From Macrococcoides caseolyticum (lineage in GTDB: Bacteria > Bacillota > Bacilli > Staphylococcales > Staphylococcaceae): a DNA stretch of 51,203 nt. The notes beneath the pieces were generated by a model. It was not told where the DNA came from. It did not search any database and was given only the letters and a program-made list of their open reading frames with translations. Below are positions 17,307 through 27,772 of this stretch, piece by piece (the stretch's first letter is position 1; each line of letters opens with the position of its first letter). The DNA is taken from assembly GCF_021366795.1 (NCBI RefSeq), contig NZ_JAHCPS010000013.1, positions 1-51,203 of the forward strand, given 5' to 3'. The position numbers were made by a program, and so were the translations under genes.

Positions 17307-18620
17307 CTAATCATTAAACCCGCCTAAACCTGAAATGAACGTTGGCATAGCAACTAGAGATACATCTGTTGAATCATCAATTTGCGCGATAATGCCATTA
17401 TCAATGTCATGTATTTTAGGGTTGGACTGCTTATTATCTTGTTTTTTTGATTTTGCAACTTCAAGGTCGTCTTCTTGTTCATTGTTTACTGCCGTTTTCT
17501 TTTCTTCTTGATTATTAATTGGTTTATCAACGATCGTCTTTTGATCCGGCAATTGAATCGGTAAAAAAATAGATTCTAAACGAATATCACCATTGTTTAA
17601 TTCATCTTTAGGATTTAATGAATCATGATACGGATTAGGTAAATTGCCAATAGTAGCTGGTGGTTCAACAAAAATGACACTTTCCTCAACATCACCCAAC
17701 TCTATTTGATTCGGAAGAGGTAATTGTATCACAGGATTTTCAATAGGTGATTGGGTAGAAGGTACCATTATGACAGGCGTTTCTGTTGTTGGTATTTCTG
17801 CCGTTGGTAATTCTACTGAAGGAAGACCCACTATTGGTTCTTCTGGTGTTGGTATTTCCATTGTTGGTAACTCTATTGTTGGTAACTCTATTGTTGGTAT
17901 TTCTGTTGTTGGTAATTCTGTTGTTGGTAATTCCGTTGTTGGTAACTCTATTGTTGGTATTTCCGTCGTTGGTAATTCTGTTGTTAGTAATTCCGTTGTT
18001 GGTAACTCTATTGTTGGTATTTCCGTCGTTGGTAATTCTGTTGTTGGTAATTCTGTTGTTGGTATTTCCGTCGTTGGTAATTCTGTTGTTGGTGTTTCTG
18101 TCGTCGGTGTTTCCGTTGTTGGCACTTCTGTTGTTGGTGTTTCTGTCGTTGGTGTATCAGGTGTTGGTGCAATCGTTACTTGAATTCTGTTAGCAATATT
18201 CTTCACTATTGAAATTGGTGTATCAATGACATCAATTGATGCTACACCATTTTCATCGACTACATTTAAATAAAATCTCAGTGTAAAGTCGCCTAATAAC
18301 ATCCCTTCGAAATAGAAATTACCATTATCATCTGTTCTGCCACTGATTACACTTCCATCTTCGCCAATTAAATCAACATCTGTGTTAACGACTAATGATT
18401 CACTTACGCCATCATTATTCTCATCATAATAGGCTACACCTTCTAAAAATCGTAAGGCAGGGCCTCGGAGTGACTGGATTTGTTTGCTCATTAGTTGTGT
18501 TTGCGTAAAATTTAATTCGTCTGCATGTACTGCTACAGAATGATTAAGAATACCCACTACCCCTAGTACACTTGTGGTTGCTATAACCGTTATCTTTTTA
18601 ATCTTTTTATAATTTTGCAT
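17307..18620 (-). CDS. Secreted Thr/Pro-repeat protein with an SdrD-B-like domain, no LPXTG anchor
   Basis: 437 residues from the ATG at 18620 (SD AAAGGTG; the frame extends 17 codons further but without a better SD). Seen: signal peptide with KKIKK, a hydrophobic stretch and likely cleavage after VHA (about residue 33); a B-type beta-sandwich (about 57-118) with a calcium-loop-like DENNDG (66-71) and TDDNGNFYFEGM; then from about 151 to 285 a PTTEX five-residue repeat; then an acidic/polar tail. The C-terminus (SGLGGFND) has no LPXTG, membrane helix or positive tail, and none follows in other frames. It may be released, or held by non-covalent contacts. It heads the operon with the two SgrR-like genes. 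Function unknown; adhesin or matrix protein is a guess. Confidence 0.8.
   Translation of the reverse strand: MQNYKKIKKITVIATTSVLGVVGILNHSVAVHADELNFTQTQLMSKQIQSLRGPALRFLEGVAYYDENNDGVSESLVVNTDVDLIGEDGSVISGRTDDNGNFYFEGMLLGDFTLRFYLNVVDENGVASIDVIDTPISIVKNIANRIQVTIAPTPDTPTTETPTTEVPTTETPTTETPTTELPTTEIPTTELPTTELPTTEIPTIELPTTELLTTELPTTEIPTIELPTTELPTTELPTTEIPTIELPTIELPTMEIPTPEEPIVGLPSVELPTAEIPTTETPVIMVPSTQSPIENPVIQLPLPNQIELGDVEESVIFVEPPATIGNLPNPYHDSLNPKDELNNGDIRLESIFLPIQLPDQKTIVDKPINNQEEKKTAVNNEQEDDLEVAKSKKQDNKQSNPKIHDIDNGIIAQIDDSTDVSLVAMPTFISGLGGFND
17770..18183 (-). repeat. 15-bp coding repeat array with 60-bp higher-order period
   Basis: About 27 units of 15 bp encode P-T-T-E-X (X mostly L, I or T). 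Inside it, 17881-17940, 17941-18000 and 18001-18060 are three near-identical 60-bp blocks, giving a 20-residue period around IPTIELPTTELPTTELPTTE. The flanks are more degenerate. The pattern suggests recent expansion by slippage or unequal crossing-over in multiples of 15 or 60 bp, which keeps the frame. Confidence 0.92.
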
Positions 18621-18671
18621 GATTACACCTTTTCCAGAATTTATTTTTATACCAACTTTAGCGTCACACAA

Positions 18672-18903
18672 TTTATTAATTAATTATATTTAAAAATTAT
18701 CATATCATAAAATCGTTGTACTCCATTACACTTTAACTGTTCTCTATTAAAAACACAAAATAAAAGGAGACATATTTTTGTTTTATGTCCCCTTTTATTT
18801 TCTCGCACATCAGTGAATATAATTTTACACCAGAACGATATAATGTACAACAACAATTATATCATTCATTATACAGCTATAATTACTTATTCCCTAATTT
18901 GCA
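18672..18903. other. AT-rich intergenic stretch with one terminator
   Basis: No gene is seen. It holds AT-rich promoter-like sequence for the secreted protein (a TATAAT at minus strand near 18690 without a clear -35) and the hairpin listed at 18757-18800. Confidence 0.6.
18757..18800 (-). terminator. Terminator after the small membrane protein gene
   Basis: AAAATAAAAGGAGACATA pairs with TATGTCCCCTTTTATTTT with one bulge, around an 8-nt loop. The outer A/T arms give T-runs on both strands. It separates the small membrane protein from the secreted repeat protein. Confidence 0.75.
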
Positions 18904-19092
18904 TCATTTTATGTGATAGTGCTTACTTTTAAAATCATTACGCTCGATAATGAACATAATCGCTAAAAATGAAAATCCAAGCAATATAAAAATTATACCA
19001 CCTAATGTTGAATTTTCATAGAGTGCAAATCCCGCAATAATTTCTACTAGTCCTAATATCATTACGACTAATTTCTTTATATTTGTATGCAT
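18904..19092 (-). CDS. Small two-helix membrane protein, function unknown
   Basis: 62 residues from the ATG at 19092, which has AAGGAGG at good spacing; an ATG eight codons upstream overlaps that SD. Two membrane segments, about residues 7-26 (VVMILGLVEIIAGFALY) and 31-50 (GGIIFILLGFSFLAIMFI), joined by a short loop with the charged ends predicted inside. I do not recognise the family. It lies between the rpoC terminator and its own terminator as a single-gene unit. Confidence 0.7.
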   Translation of the reverse strand: MHTNIKKLVVMILGLVEIIAGFALYENSTLGGIIFILLGFSFLAIMFIIERNDFKSKHYHIK

Positions 19093-19120
19093 TAATATTT
19101 GCCTCCTTTTCATCATAATA

Positions 19121-19160
19121 AATGCGCACCCAAATCAATGAATAGATCTGGGTGCACATT
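19121..19160 (-). terminator. Terminator-like hairpin after rpoC
   Basis: On the minus strand GTGCACCCAGATC pairs with GATTTGGGTGCGC around a short loop, followed by ATTTATTATTA. The stem is strong but the T-run is interrupted, so stopping may be incomplete. Confidence 0.65.
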
Positions 19161-19165
19161 TATCA

Positions 19166-22100
19166 TTATTCAGTTACAACTGTTTCTTCTTGTTCTAACG
19201 CAGGTGTATCTTTTTCATATTCAACACCGCTATAGCGTCTCATACCAGTACCTGCTGGGATTAACTTACCAATAATTACGTTTTCTTTAAGTCCTAGTAA
19301 GTCATCACGTTTACCTTTAATCGCTGCATCAGTTAACACACGTGTTGTTTCCTGGAATGATGCTGCAGATAAGAAACTTTCTGTTTCAAGTGATGCTTTC
19401 GTAATACCAAGCAATACAGGTTTTGCTGTCGCTGGGTGTTTTCTTTGTTTAAACACTTCACGGTTCGCATCAGTGAATGTATGAATATCTACTAATGCAC
19501 CTGGTAATAATTTTGTGTCACCCGCTTCAATAATACGAACTTTACGTAACATTTGACGAACCATTACCTCTACGTGTTTATCAGAGATTTCTACCCCTTG
19601 CATACGGTATACTTTTTGAACTTCTTTTAATAGGTAGCTTTGAGTCGCATTAAGTCCCGCTACAGCTAATAATTGCTTAGGCTCGATAGAACCTTCAGTC
19701 ATTACTTCACCACGCGCGATTTTTTGCCCTACTTCTACTTTAAGTCTTGCTGTACCAGGTGCTAAGTACGTACGTACTTCGTTTTCACCTTTAACTTTAA
19801 TTTCTTGCATACGATCTTTTACAACGTTTAATTCGATAATCTCACCGTTAATCTCAGAGATTACAGCTTGACCTTTCGGATTACGCGCCTCGAATAACTC
19901 CTGGATACGAGGTAAACCTTGCGTGATATCGGCACCGGCAACCCCACCTGTATGGAATGTACGCATTGTTAACTGAGTACCAGGCTCACCGATAGATTGG
20001 GCAGCGATTGTACCCACTGCTTCACCAACTTCTACTTTTTCACCTGTTGCTAAGTTTTTACCATAACATTTTTCACAAACCCCGTGACGTGAGTTACATG
20101 TAAATGCTGAACGGATATGCATTTCTTCGATACCTGCATCAACGATTTGTTTCGCGATTTCAGGTGTGATAAGCTCGTTTACTTTAACAAGAATTTCTTT
20201 TGTTTCAGGGTGTCTTACTGTTTCACGAGAATAACGTCCTTCTAAACGCTCGATGAATGGTTCGATTAACTCAGAACCTTCACGGATTGCTGAAACAAGT
20301 AATCCACGGTCAGTTCCACAATCAGGTTCACGAACGATAACGTCTTGTGCTACGTCAACTAAACGACGCGTTAAGTAACCTGAATCGGCTGTCTTAAGTG
20401 CTGTATCGGCAAGACCTTTACGCGCACCATGTGTTGAGATAAAGTATTCTAATACCGTTAAACCTTCACGGAATGAAGACTTGATTGGTAACTCGATGAT
20501 ACGTCCAGCAGGGTTGGCCATCAGTCCACGCATACCGGCTAACTGTGTAAAGTTAGACGCGTTACCACGGGCACCCGAGTCACTCATCATAAAGATTGGA
20601 TTTAAGTCATCTAAAGAGTTCATTAATTTCGCTTGAATTTCATCTTTGGCTTTCGTCCAGATTTCAATAACAGCTGCATAACGTTCACTTTCAGTAATTA
20701 AACCTCGTGTGAATTGCTTCGTTACTTTATCAACTTTTTCTTCTGCAAGACTAATAATATCTTGTTTATCTGGTAATACCACGATATCAGATACACCTAC
20801 TGTAATACCAGCACGTGATGAATACTTAAAGCCTAAGTCTTTCATTCTATCTAACATCATAGAAGTATCTGTAATATGGAATCTGTTGAATACTTCAGCA
20901 ATGATTTGTCCTAAGAATTTCTTATTAAATGGTTTTACAAGGGGTAGTTCTTCTAAATATTTTAATAAACCTTCTTCAGTTAAATCCGTTGCATCGATGA
21001 AATATTTACCCGGTGTTACTGTTTCTAAGTTAGATAATGTCGGTTCATTAATGAATGGGAATGATTCCGGCATAATTTCATTAAAGATAACTTTACCTAC
21101 AGATGTTACAAGTAACTGTCCATTCTGCTTATCTGTAAATGTAGGGTTATTAAATGATCCTGCAAGTACTGCAATACGTGCATGTAAATGAACATAACCA
21201 TTGACATAAGCCATAATTACTTCGTTTGCATCCTTGAAGATTCGACCTTCTCCGATTGTCCCCTTACGCTCTAATGTTAAGTAATAGTTACCTAATACCA
21301 TATCCTGAGATGGTGTAACAACTGGTTTACCATCTTTCGGGTTTAAGATATTTTGTGCAGCTAACATTAACATACGCGCTTCAGCTTGTGCTTCTTTTGA
21401 TAATGGGACGTGAACGGCCATTTGGTCACCATCGAAATCGGCGTTATAAGCTGTTGTAACAAGAGGATGTAAGCGAATCGCACGACCTTCTACAAGTGTT
21501 GGTTCAAATGCTTGAATACCTAAACGGTGAAGTGTTGGTGCACGGTTAAGTAATACTGGATGTTCACGAATAACATCTTCTAAAACATCCCAGATTTCTG
21601 GTTCCATACGCTCAATTTTACCTTTGGCATTCTTAATGTTTGTTGCAATTTCGCGTTCAACAAGTTCTTTCATAACAAATGGTTTGAATAATTCAAGCGC
21701 CATTTCTTTTGGAAGACCACATTGATACATTTTTAAGTTAGGTCCTACTACGATAACTGAACGACCAGAATAGTCTACACGTTTACCAAGTAAGTTTTGA
21801 CGGAAACGACCTTGTTTCCCTTTTAACATATGCGATAAAGATTTTAATGGACGGTTACCCGGCCCAGTGACTGGACGGCCACGACGACCATTATCAATTA
21901 AAGCATCTACCGCTTCTTGTAACATACGTTTTTCGTTTTGTACGATAATACCAGGTGCTCCTAAGTCCAATAAACGTTTTAAACGGTTATTACGGTTAAT
22001 AACGCGACGATATAAATCGTTTAAGTCAGAAGTCGCAAAACGACCACCATCTAATTGAACCATCGGGCGAATTTCAGGTGGAATAATCGGCAATACATCT

Positions 22101-22783
22101 AAAATCATCCATGATGGGTCATTTCCTGAATTACGGAATGATTCAACAACTTCTAAACGTTTGATTGCTCGCGTTAAACGCTGACCTGTTGCTGTTTCTA
22201 ATTCCTCACGTAAAGCTTTTAATTCACCATCTAAATCGATATCCATTAATAAATCTTTAATCGCTTCAGCACCCATTTTAGCAGTAAATTGCCCTGGGAA
22301 TTTATCATAATACTCACGGTATTCTCTTTCTGAAAGTAAAGATTTTTTCTCTAAACCTGTTGGCCCTGGATCGATGACTGCATAAGAAGCAAAGTAAATG
22401 ACTTCTTCTAAAGAACGTGGTGACATATCTAATAATAATCCCATGCGTGATGGAATACCTTTGAAGTACCAGATATGTGATACAGGTGCTGCTAATTCAA
22501 TGTGTCCCATACGTTCACGACGTACTTTTGATTTCGTTACTTCTACGCCACAACGGTCACAGACCATACCTTTGTAACGTACACGTTTATACTTACCACA
22601 GCTACATTCCCAGTCCTTTGTTGGACCGAAAATTTTCTCACAGAATAAACCGTCTCTTTCAGGTTTTAATGTACGGTAGTTAATTGTTTCTGGCTTTTTA
22701 ACTTCACCAAAACTCCATGAACGGATTTTTTCAGGTGAAGCGAGACCTATCTTCATGTAATGAAAGTTATTTACATCAATCAA
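19166..22783 (-). CDS. rpoC: DNA-directed RNA polymerase subunit beta'
   Basis: 1205 residues. Seen: N-terminal zinc site [20 protein letters not shown] (C60, C62, C75, C78), the catalytic [13 protein letters not shown] near residue 450, the trigger-loop region with [20 protein letters not shown] (partly quoted), and the second zinc cluster [13 protein letters not shown]. Full length. It follows rpoB by 118 bp. In S. aureus the next gene would be L7Ae/rpsL; here the transcript meets a hairpin and a block of accessory genes. Confidence 0.98.
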   Translation of the reverse strand: MIDVNNFHYMKIGLASPEKIRSWSFGEVKKPETINYRTLKPERDGLFCEKIFGPTKDWECSCGKYKRVRYKGMVCDRCGVEVTKSKVRRERMGHIELAAPVSHIWYFKGIPSRMGLLLDMSPRSLEEVIYFASYAVIDPGPTGLEKKSLLSEREYREYYDKFPGQFTAKMGAEAIKDLLMDIDLDGELKALREELETATGQRLTRAIKRLEVVESFRNSGNDPSWMILDVLPIIPPEIRPMVQLDGGRFATSDLNDLYRRVINRNNRLKRLLDLGAPGIIVQNEKRMLQEAVDALIDNGRRGRPVTGPGNRPLKSLSHMLKGKQGRFRQNLLGKRVDYSGRSVIVVGPNLKMYQCGLPKEMALELFKPFVMKELVEREIATNIKNAKGKIERMEPEIWDVLEDVIREHPVLLNRAPTLHRLGIQAFEPTLVEGRAIRLHPLVTTAYNADFDGDQMAVHVPLSKEAQAEARMLMLAAQNILNPKDGKPVVTPSQDMVLGNYYLTLERKGTIGEGRIFKDANEVIMAYVNGYVHLHARIAVLAGSFNNPTFTDKQNGQLLVTSVGKVIFNEIMPESFPFINEPTLSNLETVTPGKYFIDATDLTEEGLLKYLEELPLVKPFNKKFLGQIIAEVFNRFHITDTSMMLDRMKDLGFKYSSRAGITVGVSDIVVLPDKQDIISLAEEKVDKVTKQFTRGLITESERYAAVIEIWTKAKDEIQAKLMNSLDDLNPIFMMSDSGARGNASNFTQLAGMRGLMANPAGRIIELPIKSSFREGLTVLEYFISTHGARKGLADTALKTADSGYLTRRLVDVAQDVIVREPDCGTDRGLLVSAIREGSELIEPFIERLEGRYSRETVRHPETKEILVKVNELITPEIAKQIVDAGIEEMHIRSAFTCNSRHGVCEKCYGKNLATGEKVEVGEAVGTIAAQSIGEPGTQLTMRTFHTGGVAGADITQGLPRIQELFEARNPKGQAVISEINGEIIELNVVKDRMQEIKVKGENEVRTYLAPGTARLKVEVGQKIARGEVMTEGSIEPKQLLAVAGLNATQSYLLKEVQKVYRMQGVEISDKHVEVMVRQMLRKVRIIEAGDTKLLPGALVDIHTFTDANREVFKQRKHPATAKPVLLGITKASLETESFLSAASFQETTRVLTDAAIKGKRDDLLGLKENVIIGKLIPAGTGMRRYSGVEYEKDTPALEQEETVVTE

Positions 22784-22844
22784 AGCCCTACCTCCTTAGT
22801 GTATTAAAAATTTTATCAAGATTTATCAAACGATTTGTTTAACA

Positions 22845-22866
22845 GTCAAGTAGAAGACTACTTGAC
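22845..22866 (-). repeat. Perfect hairpin between rpoB and rpoC
   Basis: GTCAAGTAG and CTACTTGAC are perfect 9-bp arms around a 4-nt loop, without a T-run. It may be an RNA processing or pausing site between the two subunit genes. Confidence 0.6.
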
Positions 22867-22901
22867 GATTAAACAATTAAATTGTTGCGTTGAGACAGTG
22901 A

Positions 22902-25900
22902 TTATTCAGTGATCTCAGCTTCTGGTTCTGGTGTTTTGGTAATGTTTATTTTTGAATCAATGAAATCGTCATCTTCTAAATCACGCATTTCAATTTCTTC
23001 ATCTTTATTATCCATTACTTTTACGTCTAGCCCTAAACTTTGTAGCTCTTTCATTAATACGCGGAATGATTCTGGAACGCCTGGGCGAGGAATATTTTCG
23101 CCTTTAACGATTGCTTCGTAAGTCTTCACACGACCTACAGTATCATCTGATTTATACGTTAAGATTTCTTGTAATGTGTATGCTGCACCATATGCTTCAA
23201 GTGCCCATACCTCCATCTCACCAAAACGTTGTCCACCAAATTGCGCTTTACCACCAAGTGGTTGTTGTGTAACTAATGAGTAAGGTCCTGTAGAACGAGC
23301 ATGTAATTTATCATCAACCATGTGAGCTAATTTAAGCATGTACATTACACCTACAGAAACACGGTTATCAAATGGTTCACCAGTACGTCCATCATAAAGT
23401 ACTGTCTTACCATCACGTGCCATACCAGCTTCTTCGATTGTAGACCAAACGTCTTCATCATTCGCGCCATCGAATACTGGAGATGCAACATGCAGACCTA
23501 AGTTTTTAGCAGCCATACCTAAGTGTAACTCTAATACTTGTCCAATGTTCATACGAGAAGGTACCCCAAGTGGGTTTAACATGATGTCGATTGGTGTTCC
23601 ATCAGGCATGAATGGCATATCTTCTTCCGGTAAGATACGTGAGATAACCCCTTTGTTACCGTGACGACCACACATTTTGTCTCCTACGTGAATTTTACGT
23701 TTTTGAACGATGTATACACGTACTAATTGATTAACGCCAGGTGGTAACTCATCGCCATCTTCACGATTGAAAACTTTAACGTCTAATACGATACCGTCTG
23801 CACCATGTGGCACACGTAATGAAGTATCACGTACTTCACGTGCCTTTTCACCGAAGATTGCATGTAGAAGACGCTCTTCAGCTGTTAATTCAGTAACCCC
23901 TTTAGGTGTTACTTTCCCTACTAAGATGTCGCCATCGCGTACTTCCGCTCCGACGAAAATGATACCACGATCATCTAAGTTCTTAAGTGCGTTATCAGAA
24001 ACGTTAGGAATATCGCGTGTGATTTCTTCAGGTCCTAATTTTGTATCACGCGCTTCTGATTCATATTCTTCGATATGGATAGAAGTATAAACGTCATCTT
24101 TAACAAGACGTTCACTCATGATTACAGCATCCTCATAGTTGTAACCATCCCAAGTCATAAATCCAACAACAACGTTACGACCAAGTGCCATCTCACCAAG
24201 TTCCATTGAAGGACCGTCAGCTAAGATTTCACCTTTCGTTACGATGTTCCCTACTTCAACGATTGGGCGTTGGTTGTAACACGTACCTGAGTTTGAACGC
24301 GCAAATTTCGCTAATTTATAAACATCTAAATCAGTTTCAATTTCTTTGCCGCCTTCTTCAACGATACGGCGTACTTTGATTTGACGTGCTTCTACGTGTT
24401 CAACACGACCTTTGTATTTCGCAACAACAGCTGCTCCAGAGTCACGTGCAGCAACGTGCTCCATTCCAGTACCAACGAATGGTGCTTCTGGATTCATTAA
24501 AGGTACTGCTTGACGTTGCATGTTCGCACCCATTAATGCACGGTTCGAGTCATCGTTTTCTAAGAACGGGATACACGCTGTGGCAGCAGAAACAACCTGC
24601 TTCGGTGAAACGTCCATGTAATCCATACGTTCACGTGCCATTACTGTGTTATCTCCACGGAAACGACAAACAACTTCATCATCTAAGAACTTACCATTAT
24701 CGTCTAAGCGTGCGTTCGCTTGGGCAACAACATAAGCATCTTCTTCATCAGCTGTTAAATAATCGATTTGTGATGTTACTGTATTTGTTTCGATATCAAC
24801 TTTTCTGTATGGTGTCTCAATGAAACCAAATTCATTGACACGTGCATAACTTGAAAGTGAGTTGATTAATCCAATGTTTGGTCCCTCTGGTGTTTCAATC
24901 GGACACATACGACCGTAGTGAGAATAGTGAACGTCTCGAACTTCCATACCAGCACGTTCTCTTGTTAAACCACCAGGTCCTAAAGCAGATAAACGACGTT
25001 TATGTGTCAGCTCAGCTAATGGGTTAGCTTGGTCCATGAACTGAGATAATTGTGAGCTACCAAAGAATTCTTTAATAGACGCAATTACTGGTCGAATGTT
25101 AATTAATTGTTGAGGTGTAACAGATTCAGTATCTTGTAAACTCATACGTTCACGTACAACACGTTCCATACGGCTTAAACCGATTCGGAATTGGTTTTGT
25201 AATAATTCACCAACTGAACGTAAACGACGGTTTCCTAAGTGGTCAATATCATCTGTGAAACCTACACCAGCTAATAAGTTAAAGAAATAACTAATAGAAG
25301 ATAAGATATCTGCAGGTGTGATACATTTCACTTCATCATCAGGGAATGCATTCCCGATAATTGTCGTCGTACGCTTTTCTTCATCTCCAGGAACGTAAAC
25401 TTTAACAGATTGAATTTCAATCGGCTCGTCTAATAAACCATTCTCTAAAGTGAATACTTTTTGGTTGGCATTGTTCTCAAGTACATCTAAAATTTGATCT
25501 AAATTACGACGATCTAATAATGTACCTTCTTCAGCTACAATTTCACCCGTTTCAACATCAACGATAGGTTCCGCTAATGTTTGGTTAAATAAACGGTGTT
25601 TTAAATGTAACTTTTTATTCATTTTATAACGTCCAACGCTTGCTAAATCATAGCGTTTTGGGTCAAAGAAACGAGAGTATAATAAACTCTTCGCATTCTC
25701 AACTGTTGGTGGTTCACCAGGACGTAAACGCTCATATATTTCAAGTAATGCAGCTTCAGTTGACTCAGTATTATCTTTATCTAATGCATTACGTAAGTAC
25801 TCATTGTCACCTAACAAATCAATAATTTCCTGATCACTAGAGAAACCTAATGCACGTAAAAGTACAGTAATCGGTAATTTACGTGTACGGTCAATACGAA

Positions 25901-26444
25901 CAAAGACTACATCTTTCGCATCAGTTTCATATTCAAGCCACGCACCACGGTTAGGGATAACAGTCGCTCCAAAGCTTACTTTACCATTCTTGTCGACTTT
26001 ATCATTGAAGTATACAGACGGTGAACGTACTAATTGAGACACGATAACACGTTCAGCACCATTGATAACGAACGTACCAGTATCAGTCATTAATGGGAAA
26101 TCACCCATAAATACTTCTTGTTCTTTAACTTCGCCTGTTTCTTTAATAATTAATCGCACTTTTACTCGAAGTGGCGCAGAGTAAGTAGCATCACGGTTCT
26201 TTGCTTCATCTAAATCATACTTTGGTTCACCTAATTTGTAATCAACAAATTCTAATGAAAGATTTCCAGTGAAGTCTTCAATCGGCGAGATGTCTCTAAA
26301 CATTTCGATTAAACCTTCTTCTAAGAACCATTCATAAGATTTTGTTTGAATTTCTATTAAGTTAGGTAATTCTAAAATCTCGGAAATTCTTGCGTAACTT
26401 CTACGCTGACGATGCCTTCCGTATTGGATAAGTTGACCTGTCAA
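22902..26444 (-). CDS. rpoB: DNA-directed RNA polymerase subunit beta
   Basis: About 1180 residues. Seen: [20 protein letters not shown] at the N-terminus, the rifampicin region [20 protein letters not shown] then [11 protein letters not shown], and the C-terminal KPQLGG-like [20 protein letters not shown] (partly quoted). The rifampicin-pocket residues are those of susceptible staphylococci. The frame opens with GTG at 26453 inside the Shine-Dalgarno GAGGGGTG; a TTG at 26444 lies six bases after it and matches the S. aureus start, so I choose TTG. A strong promoter lies about 170 bp upstream. Confidence 0.97.
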   Translation of the reverse strand: MTGQLIQYGRHRQRRSYARISEILELPNLIEIQTKSYEWFLEEGLIEMFRDISPIEDFTGNLSLEFVDYKLGEPKYDLDEAKNRDATYSAPLRVKVRLIIKETGEVKEQEVFMGDFPLMTDTGTFVINGAERVIVSQLVRSPSVYFNDKVDKNGKVSFGATVIPNRGAWLEYETDAKDVVFVRIDRTRKLPITVLLRALGFSSDQEIIDLLGDNEYLRNALDKDNTESTEAALLEIYERLRPGEPPTVENAKSLLYSRFFDPKRYDLASVGRYKMNKKLHLKHRLFNQTLAEPIVDVETGEIVAEEGTLLDRRNLDQILDVLENNANQKVFTLENGLLDEPIEIQSVKVYVPGDEEKRTTTIIGNAFPDDEVKCITPADILSSISYFFNLLAGVGFTDDIDHLGNRRLRSVGELLQNQFRIGLSRMERVVRERMSLQDTESVTPQQLINIRPVIASIKEFFGSSQLSQFMDQANPLAELTHKRRLSALGPGGLTRERAGMEVRDVHYSHYGRMCPIETPEGPNIGLINSLSSYARVNEFGFIETPYRKVDIETNTVTSQIDYLTADEEDAYVVAQANARLDDNGKFLDDEVVCRFRGDNTVMARERMDYMDVSPKQVVSAATACIPFLENDDSNRALMGANMQRQAVPLMNPEAPFVGTGMEHVAARDSGAAVVAKYKGRVEHVEARQIKVRRIVEEGGKEIETDLDVYKLAKFARSNSGTCYNQRPIVEVGNIVTKGEILADGPSMELGEMALGRNVVVGFMTWDGYNYEDAVIMSERLVKDDVYTSIHIEEYESEARDTKLGPEEITRDIPNVSDNALKNLDDRGIIFVGAEVRDGDILVGKVTPKGVTELTAEERLLHAIFGEKAREVRDTSLRVPHGADGIVLDVKVFNREDGDELPPGVNQLVRVYIVQKRKIHVGDKMCGRHGNKGVISRILPEEDMPFMPDGTPIDIMLNPLGVPSRMNIGQVLELHLGMAAKNLGLHVASPVFDGANDEDVWSTIEEAGMARDGKTVLYDGRTGEPFDNRVSVGVMYMLKLAHMVDDKLHARSTGPYSLVTQQPLGGKAQFGGQRFGEMEVWALEAYGAAYTLQEILTYKSDDTVGRVKTYEAIVKGENIPRPGVPESFRVLMKELQSLGLDVKVMDNKDEEIEMRDLEDDDFIDSKINITKTPEPEAEITE

Positions 26445-26611
26445 CAGATTCACCCCTCAAAAATTGTGGTGCCTTTTACCTAAACAGAAGTAATAAGACA
26501 AAAAGAAAACGGAATCACATAACTCCATTTTCACATTTTATTTTAAACTCATTTCTCCTAGTACTAGATAGAAAAGTGCACACTTATTCATTTAAATTTT
26601 TACATTCTATT

Positions 26612-26640
26612 ACTATAACAGACCTATTAAAGAAGGTCAA
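26612..26640 (-). promoter_or_regulatory. rpoB promoter
   Basis: TTGACC (26635-26640), 17 bp, TATAGT (26612-26617) on the minus strand. The -35 overlaps the end of the upstream methyltransferase gene. It leaves a 5' leader of about 160 bp in which I see no gene. Confidence 0.78.
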
Positions 26641-27233
26641 CCTTTTACACTCTTTAAAATATAATAGCCTTTGTCTTTTTTTAGTACAGTGACATTTCCA
26701 AAGTCTGCTTCCATTTTCTTTTTAGCGGATGGCATACCTTGTTTCTTTTGAATGACAACATACAAAGCACCATTTTCTTCAAGAACTTTTGTACTATCTT
26801 CTAAAATACGATGTACAACATCCTTTCCTGCACGAATTGGCGGATTTGTAATTACTGCATCAAATGTTTCAGTCACTTCATTTAAACCATCACTTTTATA
26901 AATTAAAGCATTCTGAATTGAATTAGCCTCTCTATTTCTCTCAGAAAGCGCTAATGCACGTTCATTCACGTCCACCATATGTATAGTTGATTCCGGAAAA
27001 TGTTTAGCAACCATCAATCCCATTGTTCCATATCCACAACCAACATCAAGGATTCGCTTAGGATGTGCATCTTCTAAAAAGACTTTAACGAGTAAGTTTG
27101 ATCCAAAATCAATCCCACCTTTAGAAAACACACCGGCATCTGTTGTAAGTTTCAAAGTGTGATTCCCCATATTAAATCCAATTGTACTTTCATTACTTTC
27201 CACTGTCTGCTTTTCACTGTAATAATGACTCAT
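26637..27233 (-). CDS. Class I SAM-dependent methyltransferase, RsmC-like
   Basis: 198 residues from the ATG at 27233 (SD GAGGTG; the frame opens four codons earlier with GTG inside the SD). Seen: the SAM-binding ILDVGCGYGTMGL, the acidic MVDVNERAL and the NPPIRAGK motif, typical of guanine-N2 or adenine-N6 methyltransferases acting on rRNA such as RsmC. Only the C-terminal catalytic half of E. coli RsmC is represented, as in other Firmicutes. It sits between rplL and rpoB, as in staphylococci. The exact rRNA target is inferred. Confidence 0.85.
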   Translation of the reverse strand: MSHYYSEKQTVESNESTIGFNMGNHTLKLTTDAGVFSKGGIDFGSNLLVKVFLEDAHPKRILDVGCGYGTMGLMVAKHFPESTIHMVDVNERALALSERNREANSIQNALIYKSDGLNEVTETFDAVITNPPIRAGKDVVHRILEDSTKVLEENGALYVVIQKKQGMPSAKKKMEADFGNVTVLKKDKGYYILKSVKG

Positions 27234-27301
27234 TTGACACCTCACTTATTTCTACTTGGCGCTATACGCACTCAGTTGAAATTATACCAATATAAAGCAA
27301 G

Positions 27302-27330
27302 AAAAACCCGTTATATACATAACGGGTTTT
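27302..27330 (-). terminator. Terminator of the rplJ-rplL operon
   Basis: AAAACCCGTTATG and ACGGGTTTTTC on the minus strand form a stem with a T-run. It lies directly after rplL. Confidence 0.85.
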
Positions 27331-27345
27331 AAAACAAAAGAGAAA

Positions 27346-27711
27346 TTATTTAACTTCTACAGTTGCTCCAGCTTCTTCTAATTTAGCTTTTAATTCTTCA
27401 GCTTCTTCTTTAGATACGCCTTCTTTAACTAATTTAGGAGCGCCATCAACTAAGTCTTTAGCGTCTTTTAATCCTAAGCCAGTTGCTTCTTTAACAGCTT
27501 TAACAACTTTGATTTTTGAAGATCCAGCAGATACTAATTCTACGTCGAATTCAGTTTTTTCTGCAGCAGCACCTTCGCCACCAGCAGCACCAGCTACAGC
27601 TACAGGAGCAGCAGCAGTTACACCAAATTCTTCTTCGATTGCTTTAACTAAATCGTTTAATTCTAAAACTGACATTTCTTTAATCATTTCGATAATTTTT
27701 TCGTTTGACAT
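27346..27711 (-). CDS. rplL: 50S ribosomal protein L7/L12
   Basis: 121 residues. Stalk protein that recruits translation GTPases. Seen: N-terminal dimerisation part ([20 protein letters not shown]), the Ala/Gly-rich hinge ([13 protein letters not shown]) and the C-terminal [20 protein letters not shown]. Cotranscribed with rplJ under the L10 leader. Confidence 0.97.
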   Translation of the reverse strand: MSNEKIIEMIKEMSVLELNDLVKAIEEEFGVTAAAPVAVAGAAGGEGAAAEKTEFDVELVSAGSSKIKVVKAVKEATGLGLKDAKDLVDGAPKLVKEGVSKEEAEELKAKLEEAGATVEVK

Positions 27712-27772
27712 GATTGTAATCCTCCATTTAATTTAAGTTTTTTATGATACTAATCGTTTTTGGCTAAGTGAA

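Noticed and set aside
17770-18183. CRISPR array
   Set aside because: The repeat is a coding 15-bp tandem array without spacers of unique sequence, inside an open reading frame.
17770-18193. Two long plus-strand open frames over the repeat array, giving Val/Gly- and Leu/Val-rich proteins
   Set aside because: They are antisense shadows of the PTTEX repeat; any frame stays open in such an array. No SD or start context was found.
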